A stretch of 64,000 bases of DNA. Source: Methylophaga sp. (lineage in GTDB: Bacteria > Pseudomonadota > Gammaproteobacteria > Nitrosococcales > Methylophagaceae). Position 1 is the first letter of the stretch. The number at the start of each line of letters is the position of its first letter. The stretch is taken from assembly GCA_002706095.1 (NCBI GenBank), contig PAJP01000005.1, positions 292,403 to 356,402 on the forward strand. The letters are read 5' to 3'. The notes under the pieces were generated by a model. It saw nothing but the letters and a program-made list of their open reading frames with translations. It did no database searches and had not been told where the DNA came from. A program made the translations under genes and the position numbers. This document shows, piece after piece, positions 45,823 to 58,902 of this stretch.

Positions 45823-45866
45823 TAAAAAAAACCGCAGTACCATTCAAACTAATGATGACTGCGGTT
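45823..45866 (-). terminator. Terminator of the second PepSY gene
   Basis: On the minus strand AACCGCAGT (45866-45858) pairs with ACTGCGGTT (45838-45830) around a 19-nt loop, followed by a T tract. It lies between convergent nadC and the PepSY gene. Confidence 0.8.
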
Positions 45867-45877
45867 GAGAGTAAACC

Positions 45878-46378
45878 TTATTCTAAGCCGACTTGCCAAA
45901 GTTCCAGATTTTGTTCAATAACTTTCCCTGAAGCAGCGTCAATCTCAATTTTCATTTCTTTACCATCACGAGTGGCAATATCAAATTCATAGGTGGCTTT
46001 TCCGTCTTCTTCTATCTCGTATTCCACTTCCACGATTTCACCCGGATACATTTCCAAAGCAATGTCTCGAGCTTCCGCCTCACTGATTTTGGCGTGGGCT
46101 TTAAACTTAGGGTGGTTAGGATGATCAACTTCTTGCTCTACCTCTAACACCTTACCTGTTCTTACTGAGCATTCCACATCCCAGTCAGCCCCATCAATGC
46201 CACGAATATCAAACTCGTAAACATCTCTTTCATTTTCGACTTTCCTTTCCACTTTAATAACATGGCCAGGTTTAAGATCCGTCACTACTGATAAACACCG
46301 CTCAAAAAATTGAGTTGAATCTTCAGCGAGCAAGGTTCCAGAAAATGAAGACAAAATGAAGAGTACTAAAAATTTCAT
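45878..46378 (-). CDS. Secreted acidic protein with two PepSY domains, paralogue of 18641-19195
   Basis: 166 residues with a signal peptide (1-18, ending TLLA). The mature protein is collinear with the other PepSY protein: Cys28 and Cys70 in the first repeat (there 44 and 87), YEFDI in both repeats (54-58, 130-134), and the block [18 protein letters not shown] matching KISQAEAREFALSIHPGE. It follows the TonB-dependent receptor gene on the same strand, but a strong hairpin stands between them, so it may be expressed by read-through. By analogy with Lanpepsy it could buffer or deliver a metal in the periplasm; that is inference. Confidence 0.8.
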   Translation of the reverse strand: MKFLVLFILSSFSGTLLAEDSTQFFERCLSVVTDLKPGHVIKVERKVENERDVYEFDIRGIDGADWDVECSVRTGKVLEVEQEVDHPNHPKFKAHAKISEAEARDIALEMYPGEIVEVEYEIEEDGKATYEFDIATRDGKEMKIEIDAASGKVIEQNLELWQVGLE

Positions 46379-46393
46379 TCAATAATCCTGTAT

Positions 46394-46425
46394 AAAAAAA
46401 AGGGGCTGATTTCAGCCCCTTTTTT
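46394..46425 (-). terminator. Terminator/attenuator between the TonB receptor and PepSY genes
   Basis: GGGGCTGA (46402-46409), TT, TCAGCCCC (46412-46419) with A/T tracts on both sides, only 16 nt before the PepSY start codon. It may act as a partial terminator controlling the ratio of the two products. Confidence 0.88.
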
Positions 46426-46432
46426 CGTTCTG

Positions 46433-48766
46433 CTACATAGTTAACTTAAAGCCAACCCAACCTGCACGTGGTGCGCTGGTTCCTACAAAGTGAGGATCTT
46501 CATAGTCTTCAAGACCCGCTTCTTCTGGCTCACCATATAAACCAAAGGTGTTGTACTCACTGTCGAATAAGTTATCAACTTTCGCGAAGAATTGCAGATG
46601 CTCGTTTACTTTATAACGGCTATGCAGATTCACTACACGATAACCAGCGATTTCCTTGTCTACGTTTGCTTCATCACCACGATAGTGTTGGCTAGAATGG
46701 TATGACGCAGTCAGACCTGCAGAAAACTGTTGTGTGAACGCATAGTCAAGCCCTACTTTCAAGTTATGAGCAGGTATACTTGGTAGACGATCACCTTTAG
46801 AGACGTTATACAAATCCCCATCTCTCGAGTAGGTGAAGTTATCTTCAAACGTCGCACGAACATAACCATAGTTTGCTGACCAGCTTAACTTCTCATATTG
46901 ACCTGCTAGGCCAAGTTCAATACCTGCACGAGCAGTCTTATCAATATTTCTAAAGTTACCTAAGCCCAAACGACCACTATCATCTTCAGATAGATTTTCA
47001 TCTTCTGGGAAGAACAACAAGTCATCTTTCAACTCTGTGTAGTAGACATTGGCATACCAATCAAACAATTCTTGTTGACCACGCAGACCTGTTTCAATCG
47101 TTCTAGCAACAACATCATCCAATGGAGGATCTGCCAAGAACGCATTAGGATAAGCGCATGGTGACTCTGGCTCAGCACAAGTCAATTCGGTAGCAGTAGG
47201 CGCACGATTAGATTCGTTATAACTGACGTATGTTGTCATGTCCTCTGTCAGTTTATAAGTTAAACCAAGTGAGGGATTCAGGCGTTTAAAGGTGTGTGAA
47301 TTGCCAGACTCATTCAAATCTTGAGCCCCTGCTTTACTTGAGCCTGAGATATCGACTTCAATCCAGTTGTAACGAGCACCTACTGTCAGTGCTAAACGTT
47401 CGCTTACTGAATGTGTATTAGTGAAAAAGAGGCTATATGTATTAGTATCGATGTTCCCATCTACTTGTGCATCTAGTAGATTTATACCAGTACCATCTGT
47501 ACCTCTAGTATCAGTCAAATAAGCGATTTCAGAACTGGCACTGTAATCCACTATTGAACGATCAAAAGCTGCACCAACCGTCAGTTGGTTGTCACGACCA
47601 AAAAGCTGCTTGAATGATGTTGTTTGCACACCAAAACCCCAGCTATCTTGCTCAGTTTTACTACGGTTATTTAAACCGAGACCTTCGACTTCATCACCAT
47701 CTACATCCACATCATAGCGCGGGTCAGCGAAGTCTGCGACGTTAATGGTGCCAGCGCTTGTGCGAATAGCGTCACCATCATCATCAACAAAATCACCACC
47801 ACCATCAACTTCAAACTCACCACCATCACCATTAAATGAGTTGCGGTCACTTCTACGGTAGTATGTATTAGCTGCTAATAATGTTTCATCGTTAATCCAG
47901 TGAGAACCATTCAAAGTGAACATTCGCAATTTGTTTTGCGTATTATCTGGATGGGTAAAAACCGCTTCGCGGTCAGCAGCAACTAATTCGATCGGTGACG
48001 CACCGTTACCATTCAAATCACTATCTACGGCAGTAATACCGAAGTCTAATGTGGTGTCTTCATTTGCATAGCTCAGGTTAGTAAAAAACTGCTCTACACG
48101 TGAAGGTGAAAAGTCGCGCCATCCGTCTTCTTTGGTAATTGACCCAGTCACAAAGTAAGCAAAATTACCGTCACTACCACCACTTTCGATAGTGCCTGAA
48201 TCACGGCCAAACGAACCAGTGTAAGCTTCTAAGCTATGACCGGGGTTGGTGAAACCGGTTTTTGTTTTGAGTGATAGTGCACCACCCAGTGTATTCAATC
48301 CAAACAGTGGGTTTGAACCTGGAATTAAGTTGGTGCTCGCAATGGCTGACTGAGGAATTAACTCAAAATTGACCGCATCACCAAATGGTTCGTTGACACG
48401 AACACCATCTACATAAACAGATAAACCTTGAGAGTTACCCACCAATGGTGAAGCCGTAAAACCACGAAACTGTAAATCGGGTTGGAAAGGATTATTTTGA
48501 GCTTGATTTAAACTAACACTGCCGAGCGTTTTATTCATGAAATCAGAAATATCTAATGACTGAACACGTTCAATATCTTCTTCTGTAGCTGTCTGAACAT
48601 TAGCAGCCATTTGATCCTTTGGTAAGCCTACGCCATGTAGAGGGGTTGTCCCTACGACTTCTATGTCGCTTAATTTCACATCATCGTCAGCGGCAAAGCT
48701 CGCACTGGAAAACAGTGCAGAGGTTAGCATGACGCAAATCAGCTTTCTCTTTTGCGGAAATTGCAT
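46433..48766 (-). CDS. TonB-dependent outer-membrane receptor
   Basis: 777 residues. Signal peptide (1-25, ending SASFA), a TonB-box-like stretch (DVKLSDIEVVG), a plug domain (about 45-170, with LQFRGFTASPLVGNSQGLSV and YVDGVRVNEPFGDAVNFELI) and a 22-strand barrel ending in a C-terminal aromatic/Met strand (AGWVGFKLTM). A probable extracellular loop (about 311-365) is unusually rich in Asp and Gly and contains DVDVDGDEVEG. Energised uptake of a scarce ligand is the family role. The neighbouring PepSY gene and the acidic loop hint at a metal, as for LanA/LutH of lanthanide-using methylotrophs, but siderophore or cobalamin uptake cannot be excluded. A sigma-54-like promoter precedes it. Confidence 0.92.
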   Translation of the reverse strand: MQFPQKRKLICVMLTSALFSSASFAADDDVKLSDIEVVGTTPLHGVGLPKDQMAANVQTATEEDIERVQSLDISDFMNKTLGSVSLNQAQNNPFQPDLQFRGFTASPLVGNSQGLSVYVDGVRVNEPFGDAVNFELIPQSAIASTNLIPGSNPLFGLNTLGGALSLKTKTGFTNPGHSLEAYTGSFGRDSGTIESGGSDGNFAYFVTGSITKEDGWRDFSPSRVEQFFTNLSYANEDTTLDFGITAVDSDLNGNGASPIELVAADREAVFTHPDNTQNKLRMFTLNGSHWINDETLLAANTYYRRSDRNSFNGDGGEFEVDGGGDFVDDDGDAIRTSAGTINVADFADPRYDVDVDGDEVEGLGLNNRSKTEQDSWGFGVQTTSFKQLFGRDNQLTVGAAFDRSIVDYSASSEIAYLTDTRGTDGTGINLLDAQVDGNIDTNTYSLFFTNTHSVSERLALTVGARYNWIEVDISGSSKAGAQDLNESGNSHTFKRLNPSLGLTYKLTEDMTTYVSYNESNRAPTATELTCAEPESPCAYPNAFLADPPLDDVVARTIETGLRGQQELFDWYANVYYTELKDDLLFFPEDENLSEDDSGRLGLGNFRNIDKTARAGIELGLAGQYEKLSWSANYGYVRATFEDNFTYSRDGDLYNVSKGDRLPSIPAHNLKVGLDYAFTQQFSAGLTASYHSSQHYRGDEANVDKEIAGYRVVNLHSRYKVNEHLQFFAKVDNLFDSEYNTFGLYGEPEEAGLEDYEDPHFVGTSAPRAGWVGFKLTM

Positions 48767-48818
48767 TACCTATACTCTCCTGAGTTATTTTTATGGTTGT
48801 AAAAACTCAATAACAGGA

Positions 48819-48834
48819 GCATATATAGTGCCAA
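48819..48834 (-). promoter_or_regulatory. Sigma-54-like (-24/-12) promoter of the TonB receptor gene
   Basis: On the minus strand TTGGCACTATATATGCT: a full TGGCAC -24 element, with GG and GC separated by exactly 10 nt as sigma-54 requires; the -12 element reads ATGCT against consensus TTGCW. The predicted start is about 40 nt before the ATG. No convincing -35/-10 pair was found in the same place. Confidence 0.6.
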
Positions 48835-48835
48835 G

Positions 48836-48868
48836 TTTGTAAATGGTTTTTTAACAAACACTTACAAA
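48836..48868. promoter_or_regulatory. Inverted repeat upstream of the sigma-54-like promoter
   Basis: TTTGTAAATG (48836-48845) and CACTTACAAA (48859-48868) are complementary at 9 of 10 positions. It lies immediately upstream of the -24 element and could bind a regulator, although sigma-54 enhancers usually lie further away. Confidence 0.4.
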
Positions 48869-48928
48869 TCTTAATAGCAGTGAAACCACGCATAAGCGGC
48901 TACAATAAACCAACCAGGGTGGCTGATA

Positions 48929-50314
48929 TCAACCAGGTTTAAACCAAGACAGTTTGTCGTGTAGTTTCGTCACTTCACCGATGATAAGTAAGGTAGGTGC
49001 AATGGGTTTTTCACGTTCAGCAAGCATAGGTAGCTCAGCAATGGTGCTTAACCAGACTTTTTGGTTTTCAGTTGTACCTTGTTGAACCAGTGCTGCAGGC
49101 ATATCGGCAGGCATGCCATGTTGCTGTAGTTGTTGACTCAATTGAGGTAAGCCAGCCAGTCCCATATAGACCACCACTGTTTGTCTTGGTTTTACTAAGA
49201 CAGGCCAATTTAAATTTAATTCCCCTTCTTTCAATTGGCCAGTCACAAAAATACAACTTTGGGCATAATCGCGATGAGTCAATGGTATACCAGCATAGGA
49301 AGCACAGCCTGATGCAGCTGTGATTCCAGGTACCACCTGAAAAGGAATATTATGTTCAGCCAAGGTATCGATTTCTTCTCCACCGCGACCAAATATGAAT
49401 GGGTCGCCGCCTTTTAAACGTAAAACACGTTTGCCTTGTTGGGCATGTTTGAGTAATAAATTATTGATTTCTTCCTGTCTAACGGCATGCCATGCTCGTT
49501 GCTTACCGACATAGACGAGTTCAGCCTCCTTACGAACCAAAGCCAAAATTTCTTTACTAACCAAGCGGTCATAAAAAACAATGTCGGCCTGTTGCATGAG
49601 TCTTAGTGCTTTAAACGTCAGTAATTCGGGATCACCAGGACCAGCCCCCACCAAGAATACTTCGCCAGTGTCAATCGTTTTCGCCTCATCAGCCAACTGT
49701 TGCTGAAGAATATGCTCAGCCACAGCTTCTCGACCCGCTAAAACATGGTCAGCGACAGGACCAGATAAAACGTTATCCCAAAACTGTCTGCGTTGACGAA
49801 GTTCACCAAACTTCTGTTTCACCGCATGACGATATTTCCCCATCAATTCGCCTAGCTTACTGTAGCCTGGTGGAATTAAGGTTTCTAAACGGGCACGCAA
49901 ATTCCTAGCTAAAACCGGCGATTCACCACCACTGGATACCGCCACAATGATAGGAGAGCGATCTAATACCGAAGCAAAAATAAAGTCGCTATCATTAGGG
50001 TTATCAGTGAGGTTGGTTAAGATATTTTTCTTTTGAGCAACGTCATATACAGACTGATTAACCTTTTCGTCATTGGTTGCTGCAATTACCAAGCGTTGGT
50101 CACTGATATGAGCTGGAGTGAATACTGATTGAGTCCAACTAACCTCGCCTTGCTGCACAAGCGTATTCAACGCATCCGTCAGCTCAGGTGAGACAATGGT
50201 CACTTTGGCCTGAGCTTTTAAAAGTAGCTTCGTTTTTCGAGTGGCAACACTGCCTCCACCCACAACCAGGCAAGTTTGTTGTTTTAAATCTAAAAATATC
50301 GGTAAATAATCCAT
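48929..50314 (-). CDS. cysG: Siroheme synthase (trifunctional)
   Basis: 461 residues. An N-terminal precorrin-2 dehydrogenase/ferrochelatase domain (about 1-205, with VVGGGSVATRKTKLLLKA and ATNDEKVN) is fused to a uroporphyrinogen-III C-methyltransferase (about 215-460, with VGAGPGDPELLTFKALR, RLKGGDPFIFGRGGEE and PGITAASGC). It makes siroheme from uroporphyrinogen III for sulphite and nitrite reductases. It follows the DUF1223 gene by 3 nt. The active-site serine region is in VSSGGESPVLARNLR. Confidence 0.96.
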   Translation of the reverse strand: MDYLPIFLDLKQQTCLVVGGGSVATRKTKLLLKAQAKVTIVSPELTDALNTLVQQGEVSWTQSVFTPAHISDQRLVIAATNDEKVNQSVYDVAQKKNILTNLTDNPNDSDFIFASVLDRSPIIVAVSSGGESPVLARNLRARLETLIPPGYSKLGELMGKYRHAVKQKFGELRQRRQFWDNVLSGPVADHVLAGREAVAEHILQQQLADEAKTIDTGEVFLVGAGPGDPELLTFKALRLMQQADIVFYDRLVSKEILALVRKEAELVYVGKQRAWHAVRQEEINNLLLKHAQQGKRVLRLKGGDPFIFGRGGEEIDTLAEHNIPFQVVPGITAASGCASYAGIPLTHRDYAQSCIFVTGQLKEGELNLNWPVLVKPRQTVVVYMGLAGLPQLSQQLQQHGMPADMPAALVQQGTTENQKVWLSTIAELPMLAEREKPIAPTLLIIGEVTKLHDKLSWFKPG

Positions 50315-50317
50315 GAA

Positions 50318-51097
50318 TTAATCTTTTAAAGGTAAGGCCAGCCCTTGTAAGACATAACCATTTTCCATATTTTGAACAATAGCCACCAATGACATATCAA
50401 CTAATTTCCAGTTTTTGTCGATAGGAATCTGTGTTTTTAGCTCGGTTGTGCCATCTGTTTTTACCGGGTATGGCCCGAGCCAGGCTCTGACAAGATATTG
50501 ATGATTAAACGTTGCACCAGCATTGTCGCCACCACGGATCTCACTGAGGACATTATTTTCAGTCAGCGCCAGATACACTTGACTGTGCTCTCTGTTTTCC
50601 TGATCTTGCACAGTCACTGTTGTATCCACTGATAAGCTAGTACCAGCAAGCTGTGCGTGTAATGCGATATCGGCTTCAGGCTCAAAGTCACTTACAAAAT
50701 CAATGGCTTCAAGGCCATGTGCTCGCCAATCATGTAACACCTCTCCACTGATGAAGAATTCAGGTGTATAGACAGTTTGAAATAGATTTAATCTGGCAAG
50801 CTGTTTTTGTCTTTCCGTAAAAATCGGACTAGCAAAACGATCTACCCAGCCTTTTTTTTCATCCAGATAATCGACGTGGAAATTTAATACCACGATATCT
50901 TCGTTTGTCACACCTTTATCAGGCAGCTGTTTTACCCACTTTTCAGCTGCCGGACATAAACCGCAGCCTTCGGCTGTGAACAATTCCATCACAACCAGGT
51001 GCTTATTGCTTGTTTCAGCTTGCCAGTCTGAGGCAAGCAAAACAGGAGATGTAAATAAGCTAAACAAGGTCAGAAGTCGGCAGGCTTGTTTAAACAT
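50318..51097 (-). CDS. Secreted DUF1223 protein with thioredoxin-like fold
   Basis: 259 residues from the ATG at 51097, which has GGAGGT 4 nt upstream and gives the signal peptide MFKQACRLLTLFSLFTSPVLLA. The mature protein begins with a thioredoxin-like core carrying a CxxC pair in AEGCGLCPAAEKW, followed by YTPEFFISG (a cis-proline-like position) and a C-terminal beta region. The family is widespread in proteobacteria without settled function; a periplasmic redox role is plausible. It sits between truD and cysG in a tight row. Confidence 0.85.
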   Translation of the reverse strand: MFKQACRLLTLFSLFTSPVLLASDWQAETSNKHLVVMELFTAEGCGLCPAAEKWVKQLPDKGVTNEDIVVLNFHVDYLDEKKGWVDRFASPIFTERQKQLARLNLFQTVYTPEFFISGEVLHDWRAHGLEAIDFVSDFEPEADIALHAQLAGTSLSVDTTVTVQDQENREHSQVYLALTENNVLSEIRGGDNAGATFNHQYLVRAWLGPYPVKTDGTTELKTQIPIDKNWKLVDMSLVAIVQNMENGYVLQGLALPLKD

Positions 51098-51110
51098 AAA
51101 GACCTCCATT

Positions 51111-52190
51111 TTATTTCTGTTGTGACGGGCTAAGTGGCTGGCTAAATCTTTCACTGCCATCTTCAATAATAGCGAGCTCTCTCAACACAGACGTCGCAAA
51201 ACAACCTGCTGATAGAAAAAATGATACTTGCAGATGTGTATCAAACCATTGCCAGTTAAAGTCTGAAGGCAGTAGGCGTATAGCTCGACGTTCTTGCTTG
51301 AGCCCTTGTCGAGATAATGCCTGAAGCCAATCCTGCCAATCTGCCAAAATAGCCGTTTCTAATTGCTGGCAGTCATCCTGACTCAACAGATCGCCTTGCC
51401 CGACAAGTGGCCCAGTTGGGTGAATATCAAAACGAGCGAGGCGATCATGCAGTTGCATGTCGTCGTTATCGGATTGAAAACAACTGTGACTGCCATTTAA
51501 CTGCATCACATCACCTTTTAACCATTGATTCCAGTTACTGTTTTTGACACGTCCACTTACGATTAAGTTGAACAACCACGAACGCGCAGCAGAGAGGTAT
51601 AGACCTTTTTTGGTACGACTTTTAGGTTTTCTGCCTTGCTGGAACCATTGTTCAACAGCCTGTAAATTATTCATCTGGTGACCAAATCGCTGTTCACCAA
51701 AGTAATTGGGTACCCCGTCTTTTTGCACCTGACTAAGCGCCGACTCCAAACTTTGTTTATCACCTTCAACAACGGTCAAGTTCAGGGTGAACCGATTACC
51801 AGATAACACACCACGTTTTAATTTCTTATTATGGCGTGTGATTTGATTGATGGTTATGAAGTCAGACTCAAAGGCTGACCAATCTGGTTCAGTGACACCT
51901 TCAGTATTAACACTAAACCATTGCGTCGTGACAGCGTGTCGGTCTTTTAAACCCGCATAGCCAATCGCTACCTCTTCAACACCAGCAAACTGAGCTAACT
52001 GTTTGGCTAACCAATCAGTATTCGTATCGGTTTTGGTAATTTGTAACATCACATGAGGCCCTTGACCAGCCGGTTCAAAAGGCAATTGCTCTTCGACTCG
52101 AAAATCTTCAGGCGTCTGACGAATAAGGCAACGATGGTTTAACGCTGCTGTATTGACTCTGGCTAAGGCGGCAAAATCAAATGATGACAA
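51111..52190 (-). CDS. truD: tRNA pseudouridine-13 synthase
   Basis: 359 residues. It makes pseudouridine at position 13 of tRNA-Glu and some other tRNAs. The catalytic aspartate is in GYAGLKDRHAVTTQWFS. The N-terminal FRVEEQLPFEPAGQG and the internal NYFGEQRFG are characteristic of TruD. It starts 2 nt after ispF. The surE-pcm-nlpD-rpoS genes that often follow truD are absent. Confidence 0.96.
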   Translation of the reverse strand: MSSFDFAALARVNTAALNHRCLIRQTPEDFRVEEQLPFEPAGQGPHVMLQITKTDTNTDWLAKQLAQFAGVEEVAIGYAGLKDRHAVTTQWFSVNTEGVTEPDWSAFESDFITINQITRHNKKLKRGVLSGNRFTLNLTVVEGDKQSLESALSQVQKDGVPNYFGEQRFGHQMNNLQAVEQWFQQGRKPKSRTKKGLYLSAARSWLFNLIVSGRVKNSNWNQWLKGDVMQLNGSHSCFQSDNDDMQLHDRLARFDIHPTGPLVGQGDLLSQDDCQQLETAILADWQDWLQALSRQGLKQERRAIRLLPSDFNWQWFDTHLQVSFFLSAGCFATSVLRELAIIEDGSERFSQPLSPSQQK

Positions 52191-52192
52191 GG

Positions 52193-52672
52193 TTAGTCGT
52201 CCATCGGCTTAATCAAGGCGACAGCATGAGTGGCTATCCCCTCTTTGCGACCCGCAAAACCTAACTTTTCAGTGGTAGTCGCTTTGATATTAATGGCAGT
52301 GATATCGGTTTGCATGTCGGCGGCTAACAATTCGCGCATTTGAGGGATAAAAGGCGCCATTTTGGGTGCTTGTGCAATAATCGTGGCATCAACATTACTC
52401 ACAGACCATCCCCGTTTTACAAGATCGTCGATAACACGCCGCAATAAAATACGACTATCAATGCCTTTGAATGCCTCATCGTTATCAGGAAAGTGATGGC
52501 CGATGTCCCATAAGCCGGCAGCACCCAATAAAGCATCACAGATAGCATGAATCAGTACATCACCATCTGAATGCGCTTCAAGTCCATGCGTGTGTGGGAT
52601 GGTCATACCGCCAATGATTAAAGGGGTGTCCTCAGTAAACCGATGAACGTCATAGCCATGTCCGATACGCAT
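52193..52672 (-). CDS. ispF: 2-C-methyl-D-erythritol 2,4-cyclodiphosphate synthase
   Basis: 159 residues, a zinc-dependent trimeric enzyme of the MEP isoprenoid pathway. Zinc ligands are in GHGYDVHRF and [21 protein letters not shown]. It shares one base with ispD, the enzyme two steps earlier, so the pair is coupled. Confidence 0.98.
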   Translation of the reverse strand: MRIGHGYDVHRFTEDTPLIIGGMTIPHTHGLEAHSDGDVLIHAICDALLGAAGLWDIGHHFPDNDEAFKGIDSRILLRRVIDDLVKRGWSVSNVDATIIAQAPKMAPFIPQMRELLAADMQTDITAINIKATTTEKLGFAGRKEGIATHAVALIKPMDD

Positions 52673-53382
52673 TAATTTTCTCCTGCCTGCTGGCGTAAAT
52701 AAAGTGCTGCAAGTGCCAAGTCTTGTGGAAGTGTGATCTTTAGATTATCACTATGCCCTTCCACCATACGTGGCTGATGGCCAGCAAGTTCCACCGCGCT
52801 AGCTTCATCGGTAACGGCGAAAGACTGATCGGATGCCGACTCTAGTGCACGTGAAAGCATTGCTAAACGAAACATCTGTGGCGTCGCAGCACGCCAAAGA
52901 CCTTGACGGCAAACAGTCTCTTTAATGACGTTATCTGCATCGACTCGTTTGACCGTATCTGATACGGGAATACCTAGAATGCCACCAACCGGATCTTGCG
53001 ATAAGGTGGCTAACATACGATCAATATCTTCATGTCGTAAACAAGGTCTGGCCGCATCGTGAACCAATACCCAAGGATCGTCAGCTAGCCGTTGCCGTAA
53101 AACCTTTAACGCATTTGTTACCGAATCAGAACGATCTTTACCACCTGTCGCTGTCAGCAACTCACAAGGTAAGGTGAGTGATAAATCAGACCACCACGTA
53201 TCATTTTCAGCTAAAGCAATCACAATGCCATCAATAGCCGGATGTGAAGCCAGACGCTCAAGTGTTAATTGCAATACTGGTTTATTATTAATCTCTAAAT
53301 ACTGCTTAGGAATATCAGCCTGCATACGACTGCCAATACCTGCAGCGGGCACAACGGCCCAAACAGCCTGTTTACTGCTCAT
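52672..53382 (-). CDS. ispD: 2-C-methyl-D-erythritol 4-phosphate cytidylyltransferase
   Basis: 236 residues from the ATG at 53382; a TTG at 53394 is possible but aligns less well with relatives. The CTP-binding glycine-rich start is [20 protein letters not shown], with VHDAARPC and VTDEASAVE further on. Part of the MEP pathway. Its first codons overlap the end of ftsB by 11 nt, the usual ftsB-ispD-ispF arrangement. Confidence 0.96.
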   Translation of the reverse strand: MSSKQAVWAVVPAAGIGSRMQADIPKQYLEINNKPVLQLTLERLASHPAIDGIVIALAENDTWWSDLSLTLPCELLTATGGKDRSDSVTNALKVLRQRLADDPWVLVHDAARPCLRHEDIDRMLATLSQDPVGGILGIPVSDTVKRVDADNVIKETVCRQGLWRAATPQMFRLAMLSRALESASDQSFAVTDEASAVELAGHQPRMVEGHSDNLKITLPQDLALAALYLRQQAGEN

Positions 53383-53659
53383 CTGGTTTATCAATAATCT
53401 GGAAAAAGGTTTCGCCTGGTTTTACCATGCCCAGCTCACTACGAGCTCTTTCTTCGAGGGCATCAAGACCACTTTTTAAGTCTTGTACCTCAGCAGCAAG
53501 CACTTGATTTCGCTCTTTTAACTCAGCGTTATCAATGCGTTGCTTTTCTACAGCTTGGTGGAGGCGTAATAAGGAAGGAAGCCCGTCATGACTGAGCCAT
53601 AATCGGTATTGAAGCAATACCAATATGACGGCTAACAAAATCATGACGGGTTTAGACAT
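53372..53659 (-). CDS. ftsB: Cell division protein FtsB
   Basis: 95 residues: one N-terminal membrane helix (about 3-20), then a leucine-zipper coiled coil (about 28-68) in the periplasm, and the GMVKPGETFFQI end typical of FtsB. It forms the FtsQLB complex that activates septal wall synthesis. It lies 5 nt after eno. Confidence 0.95.
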   Translation of the reverse strand: MSKPVMILLAVILVLLQYRLWLSHDGLPSLLRLHQAVEKQRIDNAELKERNQVLAAEVQDLKSGLDALEERARSELGMVKPGETFFQIIDKPDEQ

Positions 53660-53664
53660 ATCAC

Positions 53665-55832
<2,168 letters not shown>

Positions 55833-55836
55833 GGTA

Positions 55837-57480
<1,644 letters not shown>

Positions 57481-57553
57481 TCAATAAAAAACGACGCGGC
57501 CAGAATGGCTGCGCTCAAAATAGCGTATAAATTATCAGAATTGCCCTTCCCGC

Positions 57554-58894
57554 TCAATCTAAATCTGGTTGAAGATCACCAGCCAGATAAGGCAGCCAGC
57601 CTTTTTCACCAGTATCAGCCGCATAATGTTGAGCATAACCATAACCCACAACGGCGACTAACTCTGCTCCAACAAAAATCAGCGGAATAGTTGCGCGCTT
57701 CCAAGGTGGTACTGACCACTCCTGGAAAAGCTGTTTTAATGATTTATGTTGCGGATGTCCCCTAAGCCGGATTTTTTCCCCGCCCTGACGATAACGCATC
57801 ATAAGATCACCATTGAGCACAGATGTTTTCAAACCATCACCGGAAGTCAACTGCCATTTGAGTGTGCAGTCGTCGGACAACTCAAGTTCTGCAGGGCCAG
57901 TGAAATTAATCTCTATTGGAGGGAGCTCTGAATCTGTAGAAGTCTGAAAATATAAATCATCTCGATAACGCCTGACTTCAGTATCTGCCCATCTCACCAG
58001 CGGGGCTTTATCATCAGCGGCATTGATCACGTCTTCGATAATACGCTGTAAAATCGCTGTAGACGGTAATACATACCCTGCTGTTTCAATCATAAACCGC
58101 AACAGGTTTCGTTGCCGCTCCAAGGGTAGTTGTTTCACGGCTGCGATAGATAAATGTCCATCGTGTTTCAACTGACACTGTTCTCGATCCTGTTCCGCCA
58201 ATTGAGCTAATAACAGACTAGTCTCTTGGCAATGCTTTGCACTTCGACTAATAGTTTTTTCAATAGTGGGCCAACGCTGTTGCAAAAGCGGCCAAATTTC
58301 TTGGCGTAGATAATTGCGATTGATATCGATGTTTTGATTACTGGGATCATCAACCCAATGAAGCTGATGAAGTTCAGCATAATCAAGAATATCCTGCTTG
58401 GGCACATCTAACAGTGGTCGGATAATACTCATACCATGTGACTGACTTTCAGGCCACATAGCAGACAACCCTAATGGCCCTGCACCACGAAATAGCTGCA
58501 GTAAAAGCGTTTCAGCCTGATCATGCTGATGTTGGGCAGTGACCAGCACTTCATCTGGCAGTAATTCATCACTCAGAGCCTGATAGCGGGCTTTCCTGGC
58601 TGCGGCTTCCAAACCTAATTCATCGATATCCTGAACAGTGACATTAATATGACTAAATTCAATATCAAGTTTGCTGGCAACATCGGCACAATGCTTAGCC
58701 CACTGCTCCGCTGTATTATGTAAATCGTGGTTAATATGTACAGCACGAACTTGAGCAAGCTGTGGGTGTTGTGTGGTTGCTAATAGATGCAATAAGACAT
58801 GAGAATCGACACCACCACTATAGGCAAGACAAACAGGTCGTCCTGCCGCCAGTGAAGTAATGTCAGTGATGATTTTTTGGGGATTTAATGACAC
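57554..58894 (-). CDS. tilS: tRNA(Ile)-lysidine synthase
   Basis: 446 residues. It converts the wobble cytidine of the AUA-reading tRNA-Ile to lysidine using ATP. The PP-loop CLAYSGGVDSHVLLHLL is near residues 18-34. The substrate regions THQHDQ-type (TAQHQHDQAETLLLQLFRGA) and DPSNQNIDINRNYLRQEIWP follow, and the TilS C-terminal domains continue to the end. It lies 8 nt after accA. Confidence 0.96.
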   Translation of the reverse strand: MSLNPQKIITDITSLAAGRPVCLAYSGGVDSHVLLHLLATTQHPQLAQVRAVHINHDLHNTAEQWAKHCADVASKLDIEFSHINVTVQDIDELGLEAAARKARYQALSDELLPDEVLVTAQHQHDQAETLLLQLFRGAGPLGLSAMWPESQSHGMSIIRPLLDVPKQDILDYAELHQLHWVDDPSNQNIDINRNYLRQEIWPLLQQRWPTIEKTISRSAKHCQETSLLLAQLAEQDREQCQLKHDGHLSIAAVKQLPLERQRNLLRFMIETAGYVLPSTAILQRIIEDVINAADDKAPLVRWADTEVRRYRDDLYFQTSTDSELPPIEINFTGPAELELSDDCTLKWQLTSGDGLKTSVLNGDLMMRYRQGGEKIRLRGHPQHKSLKQLFQEWSVPPWKRATIPLIFVGAELVAVVGYGYAQHYAADTGEKGWLPYLAGDLQPDLD

Positions 58895-58902
58895 CCCGTT
58901 TT

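Noticed and set aside
48890..48950. Repeat of CCTGGTTG near the cysG 3' end as a terminator
   Set aside because: The two copies are in direct orientation and give no stem with a T run.
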